A DNA stretch of 64,000 nucleotides from Rhodanobacter sp. Root480 (GCF_001426645.1 NZ_LMEX01000002.1:206322-270321); one strand, 5' to 3'. Positions 53,626 to 62,644 are shown, numbered from the stretch's first letter. The notes: generated by a model from the sequence alone, not told the origin. Program-made: numbers and translations.

Positions 53626-55285
53626 GCGCCATCCCCATGTCGGCGATGCGTGACTGCGCGGCGCTGGCGCGGCGCTTCAGTGCACGAGCCGTCAGGCAGG
53701 CCACGGCGGCGCTGCACAACAGAAACAGGTCGATGCCAGCCACCGGCCAGTAGCCGGTGGCGATCGTGCGCCACACGTAATCGCCGGTGGTGATGCCGTT
53801 CAACACCACGGCTGCCAGCGCCAGCGTCGCGATCGCGATGCACTGCTCGCGCCAGGCCGGGTTCGCGCGTCCTTGCGCCACCGGCGCGCTGCGCCAGGCG
53901 GCATGCAGCAGCGCCAGCGCCCAGATGCACCAGAACGCGTAACGCTCCCAGTCGCCGCGTGCCGGCAGGTTCTCCGGCAGCAGGCGATTGGCCACCAGGA
54001 TGCCCAGCGTGGCCAGCAGCATGCCGGTCACCGTGGTGACGGCCAGCGCATCCACGATGCGTGCGCCCTGGCTGCCCCGCTGCGCATGCTGGCGCTTGCG
54101 CTTTTCGACGAAGAACACAAAGCCGGTCGCAATGCAGACCGCGCCTGCCAAGCCGCCCAGCATGTAGAACCAGCGCAGCAGCCAGTGGCGGAAATGCTGC
54201 AGGTGCAGCCCGGTGAGGAATTCGCTGACGCGACCCGTCGGCGTGGCCGGCGGGTCCACGCGGATCAGTTCGCCAGTCGACGCCTTGAAGTGGATGCCGT
54301 CGCCCACCAGCGCGATGCGGTCGGTGCCGGCGCGGTAGACGCTGACGTAGCCGTTGGCGTCGCCCACGTGCTGCATCATCAAAAAGCCCACGTCGCCGGC
54401 CTTGCCGTCGGCGGCCCAGCGGCGTTGCGCCTCGGCCACCATCGCGTCCACCGACGCCAGCCCCGCTGGCACGCCGGCGCGATCGTGCGGCAGGCCGGTT
54501 TCCTGCGCTTCCACCTGCTCATGCAGCTCGTGCAGGCCATGCAGTTGCGTTTGCCCGACGGGAAAGTAGTAGGTGCTGGCGAAGATCACCAGGCCGGTGA
54601 AGGCAAAGAAGAAGTGGAACGGCAACGCCACCACGCCGGTGAGGTTGTGCAGATCCAGCACGCTGCGCAGCCGCGCCTTGCCTGGGCGGAAGGTGAAGAA
54701 CTCGCGGAACAGCTTGCGGTGCATGATCACGCCGCTGACCAGCGCCGCCAGCATCATCAGCGCGGAGAAACCCACGATCCAGATGCCCAGGTTTTTCCAG
54801 TCCAGCGTGAGGCTGTAATGCATCGGGTAGAAGAAGCCGCTGCCGATCTTCAGCTGGTCATCGGACAGCGCCTTGCCGTTGCGCGGATCGATGGTGCCGT
54901 AGGCCCAGATCGCCTCCTCCGGGTCCTTCGCGTTGGGCACTTCGTAGCCGGCGTACAACTCCAGCACCGGATCGCGGTGGGTGGTGTAGGCGCTCCAGTT
55001 GACCACGGTGTCGAAGTGTTGCGGCATCGCGCCGTCGACGCGGGGACGCATGGCGTCGATCGCCGCGGGCGTGGGATGCATGCGCTCGAACGCCGGTCGC
55101 AGTACCTGCTCGAACGATGGCATCGGTTGCGGCGCGATTCGGGTGGTGGGGACCGTCCACCGGTCGATCTCGCGATCGAACACCGACAGCGCGCCGAAGA
55201 AGAATGCCGCCATCAGCACGAAGCCCAGCACCAAGCCGAACCAGGTGTGCAGCCATGCCATGGCCTGCCGGAAACTGGAAAACAT
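53618..55285 (-). CDS. PepSY-associated TM protein (siderophore-linked inner-membrane reductase type)
   Basis: 555 residues from MFSSFRQAMAWLHTWFGLVL; GAGGCGGC lies upstream. PepSY_TM architecture: first helix with HTWFGLVLGFVLMAAFFFGA, PepSY periplasmic domains (DRIALVGDGIHFKASTGELI), further helices with conserved His (DLHNLTGVVALPFHFFFAFT, HLQHFRHWLLRWFYMLGGLA) and a C-terminal three-helix extension. Paired His residues could bind heme; FoxB-like proteins of this class reduce or release iron from ferri-siderophores. Role here rests on the operon. Confidence 0.87.
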   Translation of the reverse strand: MFSSFRQAMAWLHTWFGLVLGFVLMAAFFFGALSVFDREIDRWTVPTTRIAPQPMPSFEQVLRPAFERMHPTPAAIDAMRPRVDGAMPQHFDTVVNWSAYTTHRDPVLELYAGYEVPNAKDPEEAIWAYGTIDPRNGKALSDDQLKIGSGFFYPMHYSLTLDWKNLGIWIVGFSALMMLAALVSGVIMHRKLFREFFTFRPGKARLRSVLDLHNLTGVVALPFHFFFAFTGLVIFASTYYFPVGQTQLHGLHELHEQVEAQETGLPHDRAGVPAGLASVDAMVAEAQRRWAADGKAGDVGFLMMQHVGDANGYVSVYRAGTDRIALVGDGIHFKASTGELIRVDPPATPTGRVSEFLTGLHLQHFRHWLLRWFYMLGGLAGAVCIATGFVFFVEKRKRQHAQRGSQGARIVDALAVTTVTGMLLATLGILVANRLLPENLPARGDWERYAFWCIWALALLHAAWRSAPVAQGRANPAWREQCIAIATLALAAVVLNGITTGDYVWRTIATGYWPVAGIDLFLLCSAAVACLTARALKRRASAAQSRIADMGMARV

Positions 55286-55297
55286 CACGCCGCCTCC

Positions 55298-55612
55298 TCA
55301 GGTCAGCAACGATTGCACGAACGAAGCGGCGGCCGTCATCAGCGCGCCGGCGCCCAGCAGCACCAGCCAGGCCATCGCCAACCGGCGCGTGGCGACGGTG
55401 CACAGGAACGCCACGAGGTAGGCGAGCAGCCCCGCCACGGCGCCCAGGAACTCGGCGTCGTGGAATTCCATTCCCGTTGCGGACAACAGGCCGGTCACGG
55501 CCGCGACCGTGCCCCACGCGAAGACGTAGCCACCGAGCACGGCGGCAGCAACGCGCGATGCGACGCGAAGGCGGGTCGCGGACGAACCCTGGACAGCGAG
55601 TGTGTTGGACAT
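55298..55612 (-). CDS. DUF3649 family membrane protein
   Basis: 104 residues, three or four hydrophobic segments (VAAAVLGGYVFAWGTVAAVT, EFLGAVAGLLAYLVAFLCTV, LVLLGAGALMTAAASFVQSL). Second gene of the operon, 29 bp after the TonB receptor and 12 bp before PepSY. Recurrent in iron-uptake operons; mechanism unknown. Confidence 0.83.
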   Translation of the reverse strand: MSNTLAVQGSSATRLRVASRVAAAVLGGYVFAWGTVAAVTGLLSATGMEFHDAEFLGAVAGLLAYLVAFLCTVATRRLAMAWLVLLGAGALMTAAASFVQSLLT

Positions 55613-55641
55613 CGGCTACTGCCTTCCCACGGTGAAGTCGC

Positions 55642-57825
55642 TCAGAAGCGCCAGTCGAGGCTCAACATGTAACTGCGCGGTGCGCCGTAGAAGCCGCTGT
55701 AGCGCAGCGTGTTGATGTACTTCTCGTTGGTGATGTTCCTGGCGTTGAAACGCAGCGTGGCATTGGGGCGAAAATCCCAGGCCACGAAACCGTTGACCAC
55801 GGCGTAACTGTCCTGGCGCACGGCGAAGCCACTGGTTTCCACGTTGGAGATGGCGCTCTGCCAGCGCCCGCCGATGCCGAACGACAACGGCGCGTAGCTG
55901 GGCAGGTGCGCGCTGAGCATCAGGTTCGCGGTGCGGCGCGGCACCCAGCGGTAGGTGTCGTCACCGTCTTGGCCGGTCAGTTTCAGGGTGGTGTAGCCGA
56001 ACACCAGGTCGACGTTGTCGCCGAGCTTGCCAGTGGCTTCAAATTCGATGCCCTTGGATTCGACATCGACGCCGCCGTAGTAGTACTGGCCGTTGTCGTT
56101 GTAGCCGATGCCGGTGGCCAGTCCGTCCTGTTCGGCCTTGAACACGGCCAGCGTGGTCAGCAGGCGGTGGTCGAGCCAGTCGGCCTTCACGCCCACTTCG
56201 TAGTTGGTGCCCTTGGTGGGATCGAGGTAGCGCTGTTCCTTGTCGGCCTGATCCTGCGGCTGGTAGATGTCCGAATAGCTGACGTAGCCAAGCACGTGCT
56301 CGTTGAAATCGTAGGTGAGGCCGCCGTAGGGACTGGTGTGGCCCTCGGTCTGGTCGAAGGGCACGCCGTAGTTGGCGCCGTCGCGGTGATAGTTCGCGTA
56401 GTTGAAGCCGACCACGGCCTTGAGCCGGTCGGTGAGCGCGAGCCGGGTGGCGCCGAACGCGCGCTTCAGCCGCTGGTCCAGCGTGCCGTAGACGGAGAGC
56501 CCGCCCCACTGCGGTTCGGCGATCGCGTCACCGGCCCACGGGAAGCCGGGCATGGCGATGTAGCCGCAGGTTTCAGTGCCGCACATCGCCTGCGCGTATT
56601 CCCGATTGGCCGCTTCGCTCTTGCCCACGCTCACGCCCAGCATCAGCTCCTGATCGCGGCCGAACAGCTGGAAATGACCATTGAGGGTGGCCGCTCCCAG
56701 ATGCGACGTGGTGGCGTCGGGACCACCCCAGGGATAGCCGTACAGACCCAGGTTGGTGCCCGGCTGCATGCCGGTGCCGTCGACGTCGGTGGCGTAGAAC
56801 ATCTTGGTGTCGTTGCCGATGCGGCGGTAGTTGTAGGAGAGCTTCAACTGCCAGTCCGCCGCCAGCTGGTGGGTGTATTCGAGGAAGCCGGTCTGGCTGG
56901 TGGTGTTCCAGTAGGTCCAGTCCTGGGTGGTCGATGCGCCGCGATCCCATTCGGCCTGGCTGCCGTCGCTGTACATGAAGCTCAGCGCGCCCCACATGTT
57001 GCCGTTGGTTTTGGCCTTCTGCCACGAATATCCGGCCGACAGGGTGCCGTTTTCGCCGACCTGCCCGTCGATCACGCCGTAGATGAAGTCACGCTTGTCG
57101 TCCTTGCCGCGCAGGTAGGAGTCGCCGTCTTCATGCGCCGCAACGATGCGCCCAGCCCAGGTGCCTGTCGCGGTGAACGGCGTCGAATAATCCGCCTGGA
57201 CGCGCTTGGTGCCCCATGAGCCGTAGCTGATGCCGACCGCGCCCTGCTCGTCATTGGTCGGGCGCTTGCGCACGTAGTTGATGGTGCCGGCCGCGTTGCC
57301 CACGCCGGTCAGCAGGCCGTTGGCGCCGCGGATCACTTCCAGCTTCTCGTAGCCGTACGCATCCATCGCGCCGGTGGCCACGCCCCAGCCATTGGGCAGG
57401 CCGACACCATCGATCTGGGTGTTCTGGATATCGAAACCGCGCGAGGTGTAGGTGGTGCGGTTGGTTTCCCACTCCTCCACCTGCACGCCGGTGGCCAGGC
57501 GCAATGCATCGTTGACGCTGGTGGCGCCGAATTGCTGCATCTGTTCGTCGCTCACCACGCTGATCGACTGCGGCGTGTCCTTGATGCCCAGATCGAGGTT
57601 GGTCGCGCCGTTGCTGACACGGTCGGCGCGCTGTGCCACGACCATCACCGCGCCCAGATCGGTGGCCGCGCTGCTGCCTGCCTCATCGGGTGCGGCCAGC
57701 AATACGCCCGGTGAACATGCCAGCGCCACACAGATCGCGAAGCGCAAACGGCCAGGGGCTGATGCGGCCGAACGATTTTTGGGCGCACTGAGGGACGGCA
57801 GACGAATGGAACTCGTGGGGCGCAT
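55642..57825 (-). CDS. TonB-dependent siderophore receptor
   Basis: 727 residues from MRPTSSIRLPSLSAPKNRSA; signal peptide to about LLAAPDEAG. The TonB box region may be DLGAVMVVAQ. Plug domain: TNLDLGIKDTPQSISVVSDE, NTQIDGVGLPNG and KLEVIRGANGLLTGVGNAAG. 22-strand barrel ending NTLRYSGFYGAPRSYMLSLD-WRF with the terminal Phe. Resembles FhuE/FpvA-type hydroxamate or mixed siderophore receptors. A perfect Fur-like palindrome lies ~95-112 bp upstream, and DUF3649, PepSY and DUF3325 genes follow, so it heads an iron-repressed operon. Confidence 0.93.
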   Translation of the reverse strand: MRPTSSIRLPSLSAPKNRSAASAPGRLRFAICVALACSPGVLLAAPDEAGSSAATDLGAVMVVAQRADRVSNGATNLDLGIKDTPQSISVVSDEQMQQFGATSVNDALRLATGVQVEEWETNRTTYTSRGFDIQNTQIDGVGLPNGWGVATGAMDAYGYEKLEVIRGANGLLTGVGNAAGTINYVRKRPTNDEQGAVGISYGSWGTKRVQADYSTPFTATGTWAGRIVAAHEDGDSYLRGKDDKRDFIYGVIDGQVGENGTLSAGYSWQKAKTNGNMWGALSFMYSDGSQAEWDRGASTTQDWTYWNTTSQTGFLEYTHQLAADWQLKLSYNYRRIGNDTKMFYATDVDGTGMQPGTNLGLYGYPWGGPDATTSHLGAATLNGHFQLFGRDQELMLGVSVGKSEAANREYAQAMCGTETCGYIAMPGFPWAGDAIAEPQWGGLSVYGTLDQRLKRAFGATRLALTDRLKAVVGFNYANYHRDGANYGVPFDQTEGHTSPYGGLTYDFNEHVLGYVSYSDIYQPQDQADKEQRYLDPTKGTNYEVGVKADWLDHRLLTTLAVFKAEQDGLATGIGYNDNGQYYYGGVDVESKGIEFEATGKLGDNVDLVFGYTTLKLTGQDGDDTYRWVPRRTANLMLSAHLPSYAPLSFGIGGRWQSAISNVETSGFAVRQDSYAVVNGFVAWDFRPNATLRFNARNITNEKYINTLRYSGFYGAPRSYMLSLDWRF

Positions 57826-58137
57826 GGGGATCCCGGATGGAGAGGAACGGGCGTCGCTCCGGGTAGCGCGATGGCATGCGCCGCCGCGGCCTGGAGGCAA
57901 CGAATCAGCGCGCTATTAAATGAGAATGCTTCTCATTATGCAAGTCTTTGTCGGCCGGGGGGCGCGGCCGGCTTGCGACGGAAAAAGTGCGAAGGTCACG
58001 CCCGGTGGCGAATGCGGCTGGATAGCCGTCGTTTTCCGCGTTGCGCGGATTCACTCAGTCACGCGCGCGCCAACCGCCAACAATCGCTGCAGCAAGGTCA
58101 TTGCGCCATCAGGGCGCGACGGCGCCATCGATCGCCC
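57826..58137. other. Intergenic region upstream of the TonB receptor
   Basis: 312 bp between the receptor and the end of the sco gene. It holds the Fur box. No gene or intrinsic terminator for the nirK-nirV-sco transcript is evident. Confidence 0.6.
57919..57937. promoter_or_regulatory. Fur box
   Basis: Perfect palindrome AATGAGAA-TGC-TTCTCATT, 19 bp, the form bound by Fur in gammaproteobacteria. It is ~94 bp upstream of the TonB receptor start, in an AT-rich patch. Confidence 0.88.
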
Positions 58138-58707
58138 TCAGTGCTCTGCCAGCGCCTTGTCGATCGCCGCCACGAACACGGGATCGACCCGGCCGATGAC
58201 GGTGGTGCGGGCGGCGATGCGGCCGTCGGTGTCGAGCAGGATCAGTTCGCTGCTGTGGTTGAAATCGCCATCGGGGAGCTGGCGGTATTGCAGGCCGAAC
58301 AGCGCCGCCAGCGGGCGCGCGTCTTTGAGTTCAGTGCGAGCCAGGGTCCAGTAGCGCATGTCGAGTTTGCGCGTGGCGGCGTAGCTGCGCAGCGCGTCCA
58401 CGCTGTCGCGTGCGGGGTCGAAGCTCACCGCCAGCAGGGCCAGCTTGTCGCGGCCGGGCTCGGCCACGGCCTTGCGGGTGAGCTTCATGGTGTCCACGAT
58501 CATCGGGCAGACCATGGCGCAGGAGGTGTAGATCATGCTGACCAGTTGCACCTGCCCGCGACGCGCGGCCAGCGGTTGCGCGTGGCCGTCCTGGTCGGTG
58601 AGGGTGACGTTGAACTGGTAGACCGAATCGGGCGGCAACGGCGTGGCGGCGGAGGCCTGGCCGGCCAGCAGCAGCGTCAGGAGCAACCACGGGGCAAGGC
58701 GTTTCAT
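58138..58707 (-). CDS. SCO1/SenC family copper chaperone
   Basis: 189 residues, signal peptide MKRLAPWLLLTLLLAGQASA. Copper ligands: Cys63 and Cys67 in MIYTSCAMVCPMIVDTMK and His151 in GDFNHSSELILLD. SCO proteins deliver copper or reduce thiols during cuproenzyme assembly. It is 9 bp after nirV in the nirK operon and no cytochrome oxidase gene is near, so delivering copper to NirK is the natural inference. Confidence 0.9.
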   Translation of the reverse strand: MKRLAPWLLLTLLLAGQASAATPLPPDSVYQFNVTLTDQDGHAQPLAARRGQVQLVSMIYTSCAMVCPMIVDTMKLTRKAVAEPGRDKLALLAVSFDPARDSVDALRSYAATRKLDMRYWTLARTELKDARPLAALFGLQYRQLPDGDFNHSSELILLDTDGRIAARTTVIGRVDPVFVAAIDKALAEH

Positions 58708-58716
58708 GGAAAGACC

Positions 58717-59481
58717 TCAGTCGGGCTTCGCACAGCGGAAGCCCATGTTGTTGGTGGTGTCCACCGCCTTCAGCGCGCTCAGCATGGCGATGCGCATCAA
58801 GGTGGCGTAGTTCTCTTTTTCCTGCATGCTGACGGCGCCGGCACCGCAGAACTTCATCTTGTCGGCACCGTCCTGGTCGCGGCTGTCGCTGCCGACCAGC
58901 AAGGCGTTGAAGTCGTCCACCCACTCCCACACCACGCCGTTGAGATCGCGCACGCCGTGCACGTCCGCCGCGCCGCCCACGCTGGGCAACGCCTGGCTGG
59001 AGGGGCGGCTGTACCACTGCAGTACGCGTTCGCGCCAGGCCGGATCACTGCGGGCGTCGGCGCGGCGGGCATCGGCCGCGGCGGCGTATTCCCATTCGTA
59101 CCAGCTGGGCAGGCGGGCGTGTTCGCTTTCGCAATAGGCCTGGGCGGCGAACCAGCTCACCCGCGTCACCGGCTGTTGCGGCAAGGCATCGCCCAGCGCG
59201 TCGGGCGCGGCCCAGTGGGTGAGGTAGCGGCGGTCGGCGAAGACCGGGGCCACCTGGTCACGCCGCCACTGCGGATGGGCTTTCACGAAAGCCAGGAATT
59301 CGGCGTTGGTCACCGGCTCGGTACGCAGGCGGAACGGCGCGATCTTCGCCGGTGCCGCCTTACCGTCGGCGGGCAGCACGCTGGTGAACGTGCCACCCGG
59401 CAGTGGGGCGTATTCCGCCGCCACCACCGGGCCGGCCAGCAGCGCGCCCAGCATCAGCATCGACAGCTGCCAGGCGCGCAT
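58717..59481 (-). CDS. nirV: SUMF1/FGE-domain protein NirV
   Basis: 254 residues from MRAWQLSMLMLGALLAGPVV (signal peptide). The open frame upstream crosses a hairpin array and is rejected. FGE-sulfatase fold: AEYAPLPGGTFTSVLPADGK, PVTNAEFLAFVKAHPQWRRD, VTRVSWFAAQAYCESEHARL, YEWEYAAAADARRADARSDP, DLNGVVWEWVDDFNALLVGS and NNMGFRCAKPD. nirV downstream of nirK is known from several denitrifiers; its biochemical role is not settled, but exported SUMF1 proteins of this kind are linked to cuproenzyme function. Export agrees with periplasmic NirK. Confidence 0.88.
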   Translation of the reverse strand: MRAWQLSMLMLGALLAGPVVAAEYAPLPGGTFTSVLPADGKAAPAKIAPFRLRTEPVTNAEFLAFVKAHPQWRRDQVAPVFADRRYLTHWAAPDALGDALPQQPVTRVSWFAAQAYCESEHARLPSWYEWEYAAAADARRADARSDPAWRERVLQWYSRPSSQALPSVGGAADVHGVRDLNGVVWEWVDDFNALLVGSDSRDQDGADKMKFCGAGAVSMQEKENYATLMRIAMLSALKAVDTTNNMGFRCAKPD

Positions 59482-59494
59482 CCTCAGAGTCTGT

Positions 59495-59687
59495 GAAGAA
59501 AACCACTTCCTGTGGTTTTCTTCTATCGCGAGTCCGGTACACGCCCGGACTCGCTCACGCGGATCAGTCACTTGCGTGACCGATCCGCGCCCGGCCATCG
59601 GGCAACTGCTCCTGCGTTGCCTCAACTCGGGCATCCATGCCCCTCGCCTTGGCCGCGACTGAGAAGTTGAAAAAATCACTTCTCAGT
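59495..59687. repeat. Array of four hairpins between nirK and nirV
   Basis: In order: GAAGAAAACCAC/GTGGTTTTCTTC (59495-59523), GCGAGTCCGG/CCGGACTCGC (59528-59554), GCGGATCAGTCAC/GTGACCGATCCGC with one mismatch (59559-59588), and ACTGAGAAGT/ACTTCTCAGT (59658-59687), which overlaps the nirK stop codon. A 42-nt unit at 59597-59638 recurs at 35164-35205. Could stabilise the nirK message or reduce nirV expression. Confidence 0.85.
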
Positions 59688-61206
59688 GCTCCGGTGCCGC
59701 GGCGGGTGCCGGCTGCGCGCGGACCTTGGCCACCTCTTCCTTGGTGATCTGGCCGCCGGCGTTGTCCCAGCTGTTCAGCACGTAGGTGAGGATGTTGGCC
59801 ACTTCATCGTCGTTGAGCTGGCTCATCGGCGGCATCACCGAGTCGTAATCCACGCCGTTGACGGTGATCTTGCCGTGCAGGCCGTGCAGCGGGATCGAGA
59901 TCAGGTGCTCGCGATCCTGCTTGACCAGGTAATCCGACTTGGCCAGCGGCGGGAACACGTTGGTCATGCCCTTGCCGTCCGCCTGGTGGCAGACCGAGCA
60001 GGTGCCGGTGAACAGCTGCTGGCCGGCCTTGACCTGCTCCTCCTTGGTCAGCGTGCCGGCGGCATGTGCCTTGGCCGCCGCGCTCACCGCCTGGAGGTTG
60101 GGTTCGGCGCGGTCGCCCAGGTAGACCGAATCCACCTCCTTGCCCGAGTAGATCGCCTTGTTTTCCGGCCCATCCACCTTGAGGATGCCCAGCGCACCCT
60201 TGTTGAAGGCGCGGAAGATCGAGTGGTCCACCAGCACGTAGCTGCCCGGCACGTCGGTGTGGAACTCGACAATGGCGGCGCCGCCGGACGGGATCAGCGT
60301 GGTCTGCACGTTCGACTGCGGATGCGTGCCGCCCTCCTGCTGCACGCGGTCGAAGATCTCGCCGATCACGTGGAAGCTGGAGATCAGGTTGGGGCCGCCG
60401 TTGCCCACGAACAGGCGCACCGTTTCGTTGGTTTTGGCGGTGAGCGCGTTGTCACCGGTGAGCGCGCCTTCGTGGCCGTTGAACAGCACGTAGGTCGGGT
60501 GCTCGTCGATGGCCTTGTCCATGTCGAACGGCTGGTGACCCTTCTCGCGGTACTTGCCGGTGGTGTAGAAATCGCCCTGCATCACGTAGTACTCGTGATC
60601 GACCTTGGGCAGGCCCTCCGGTGGCTCGACCAGGATCAGGCCGTACATGCCGTTGGCGATGTGCATGCCCACCGGCGCGGTGGCGCAGTGGTAGACGTAG
60701 ATGCCGGCGTTGAGCGCCTTGAAGGTGAACTGCGACGCATGCCCGGGTGCCGTGAAGCTGGACGCCGCGCCGCCACCGGGGCCGGTGACGCCGTGCAGGT
60801 CGATGTTGTGCGGCATCTTGCTGTCGGGCGCGTTCTTCAGGTGGAACTCCACCGTGTCGCCCTGGCGCACGCGGATGAAGCTGCCCGGCACGGTGCCGCC
60901 GAACGTCCAGTAGGTGTAGCTGACGCCTTCGGAGATGGGCATCTCCTTTTCGATCACTTCCAGCTCCACGATGACTTTCGCGGGGTAGTTGCGATTGACC
61001 GGTGGCGGGACGTGTGGCGGGCTGGTGAGTACGGCGTGGATCGGCTCGCCCTGCGGCGGGCCGAAGCTTTCCGGCGGGGTGATGGCCGCCGCCGCGGCAC
61101 TACCGAACGGGACTTCGCCGGCGCCGCCACTTGCGGGCTTTTCGGAGCAGGCTGCAAGGGCCATCAGGCCGGCTGCAGCGAGGATGAGTGACAACTTACG
61201 TGTCAT
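59683..61206 (-). CDS. nirK: Copper nitrite reductase, AniA-type, with C-terminal cytochrome c domain
   Basis: 507 residues from [20 protein letters not shown]; the lipobox LAAC indicates an anchored lipoprotein. Reduces nitrite to NO in the periplasm. Type 1 Cu ligands: His133 (MPHNIDLHG), Cys174, His182, Met187 ([18 protein letters not shown]). Type 2 ligands: His138, His173, His328 (VDHSIFRAF); catalytic Asp136 and His279 (SFHVIGEIF). The short Cys-to-His loop is of the AniA/class II type. After a linker, residues ~385-480 form a cytochrome c domain with CSVCH (403-407) and likely axial Met458 (DSVMPPM). The fused domain probably takes electrons directly. FNR/Dnr-like box 62 nt upstream. 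Confidence 0.96.
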   Translation of the reverse strand: MTRKLSLILAAAGLMALAACSEKPASGGAGEVPFGSAAAAAITPPESFGPPQGEPIHAVLTSPPHVPPPVNRNYPAKVIVELEVIEKEMPISEGVSYTYWTFGGTVPGSFIRVRQGDTVEFHLKNAPDSKMPHNIDLHGVTGPGGGAASSFTAPGHASQFTFKALNAGIYVYHCATAPVGMHIANGMYGLILVEPPEGLPKVDHEYYVMQGDFYTTGKYREKGHQPFDMDKAIDEHPTYVLFNGHEGALTGDNALTAKTNETVRLFVGNGGPNLISSFHVIGEIFDRVQQEGGTHPQSNVQTTLIPSGGAAIVEFHTDVPGSYVLVDHSIFRAFNKGALGILKVDGPENKAIYSGKEVDSVYLGDRAEPNLQAVSAAAKAHAAGTLTKEEQVKAGQQLFTGTCSVCHQADGKGMTNVFPPLAKSDYLVKQDREHLISIPLHGLHGKITVNGVDYDSVMPPMSQLNDDEVANILTYVLNSWDNAGGQITKEEVAKVRAQPAPAAAPEH

Positions 61207-61261
61207 GGCGCTTCTCTCTGTGGAGTTCGGCGCCAGACTAGGTGATCGCTGTTTGTCCCAA

Positions 61262-61275
61262 TTGACGCGGGTCAA
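61262..61275. promoter_or_regulatory. FNR/Dnr-like box upstream of nirK
   Basis: TTGACGCGGGTCAA, a perfect TTGAC-N4-GTCAA dyad. The centre is 62.5 nt from the nirK ATG. If centred at -41.5, the transcript starts ~21 nt before the ATG; a weak -10 (TAGTCT) is suitably placed. Confidence 0.85.
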
Positions 61276-61324
61276 CTTCCGCCGTCGAAACCCTCTTCTG
61301 CGTCAAGCTGCCACAGCGCCCTGC

Positions 61325-62572
61325 TCACCCCGGTTTGCCGTCGCGGCGCGGGGTCAGGTAGATCCATGCCGAGCGCAGCACCCACGGCAGAAATGCCACC
61401 AGCCAACCGTAGGCGGCGATCACCAGCCACAGGTACACATCACCGCCCAGTTCGGCGCGAATGCGCAGCAGCGCCACGATCTGCAACAACGCGAAACACA
61501 GCCACGCGATCTTGCCCATCTGCAATGGCCGGCCGGAGTGGCCCATCGTCACGCGCGTCACCATCGCCACCAGCATCGAGCCGAAATAACCGATGGCCAG
61601 CGCGTGCAGCGGCGCGCGCATGAACAACAACTCGCCGCGCGTGGCATAGATCACGTCCTGCACCGCATACAGCACGAAGGCGATCGGCAGCCAGGCGAAC
61701 GCCAGGTGCAGCACCGCCAGGATGCCGGGGCGCATCGCCTTCCACGGCTGCCACGCCACCGCATGCCACGCAAACACCAGCGCCAGCGGCACGTCGACCA
61801 CCCAGCGCCAGGCCAGCAGCCCGCGCCACTCCATCAGCAGATGCCCCAGCAGCAGCACCCACACCACCGGCAGGCTCCAGCGCGGGCGTACCACGTGATA
61901 GTCCTTCACCACGTTGCCGCTGAAGAACGGCAGCATGCGGTGCGTCACGGTGAAGAAGATCGGCAGCAGCAGGCCGAACGTGCCGATGTGTATCGCCAGC
62001 AGCGCACAGGTCTCCGGGCCGCCGAACAGGTACACCAGGAACGCCACCAGGCCCACGCAACCGAGCCCCAGCGCCAGCAGGCACGATTTTGCGTGATCAA
62101 TACGGTTGCTGGCCGCCAGCAGCACCCGGCCGAGAATGGTGGTGCCGATCAGGTAACCGGCAAGCATCACGATGAAGCCGGCCTTGACCAGCCACGGCAT
62201 GCCCACCAGACCGACATTCGCCAGCACGTAGCCGCCGAACACGCTCGCCGCCACCGGCACATAGTGACGCCGCGACAGCGCCGGCAGGTTCATCCAGCGC
62301 GGAAACACCGTCAGCAGAAAGCCGAACATGAACAGCGGAAACAACCCGTACTGGATCACCATCGCATGCGCCCAGCCCGGCGGAATCGATGGCTGCGGCC
62401 AGCCGCCCAGGCCGAAGCGCATCCAGGTCAGCTCCACCGCCCACCACGCCATGCTCAGCAGCACCGCGATGGCGCCGGCCAGGAACAGCAAACGGTGCGG
62501 CGCCGAGCTGAGCAGGGCGGGCAGTTCGGCGAACGTCGCCGGCTTGACGCTGGAAGTGCGTGATTCGGCCAT
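61325..62572 (-). CDS. nnrS: NnrS family membrane protein
   Basis: 415 residues from MAESRTSSVKPATFAELPAL; about twelve hydrophobic segments. Heme/copper membrane protein family that relieves nitrosative stress from NO. Recognisable stretches include LSSAPHRLLFLAGAIAVLLS, WAHAMVIQYGLFPLFMFGFL, LPIFFTVTHRMLPFFSGNVV, RAPLHALAIGYFGSMLVAMV and TRVTMGHSGRPL with conserved His. It lies 118 bp upstream of nirK on the same strand but has its own FNR/Dnr-like box, as does nirK. Confidence 0.94.
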   Translation of the reverse strand: MAESRTSSVKPATFAELPALLSSAPHRLLFLAGAIAVLLSMAWWAVELTWMRFGLGGWPQPSIPPGWAHAMVIQYGLFPLFMFGFLLTVFPRWMNLPALSRRHYVPVAASVFGGYVLANVGLVGMPWLVKAGFIVMLAGYLIGTTILGRVLLAASNRIDHAKSCLLALGLGCVGLVAFLVYLFGGPETCALLAIHIGTFGLLLPIFFTVTHRMLPFFSGNVVKDYHVVRPRWSLPVVWVLLLGHLLMEWRGLLAWRWVVDVPLALVFAWHAVAWQPWKAMRPGILAVLHLAFAWLPIAFVLYAVQDVIYATRGELLFMRAPLHALAIGYFGSMLVAMVTRVTMGHSGRPLQMGKIAWLCFALLQIVALLRIRAELGGDVYLWLVIAAYGWLVAFLPWVLRSAWIYLTPRRDGKPG

Positions 62573-62630
62573 GAGCCATCTCGAATGAGAATGATTTCCA
62601 CATAGTGGCAGATCGACGTACGCCACGACA

Positions 62631-62644
62631 TTGACCTGTATCAG
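62631..62644. promoter_or_regulatory. FNR/Dnr-like box upstream of nnrS
   Basis: On the minus strand CTGAT-ACAG-GTCAA, one base off the dyad. The centre is 65.5 nt from the nnrS ATG, the same geometry as at nirK. Identified by sequence only. Confidence 0.7.

Noticed and set aside
57871..59496. 541-codon plus-strand ORF over sco and nirV
   Set aside because: Antisense to genes with signal peptides and metal motifs; no domain of its own.
59482..59679. 66-residue N-terminal extension of NirV in the open frame
   Set aside because: It translates the hairpin array and would hide the signal peptide; the ATG at 59481 gives a proper exported protein.
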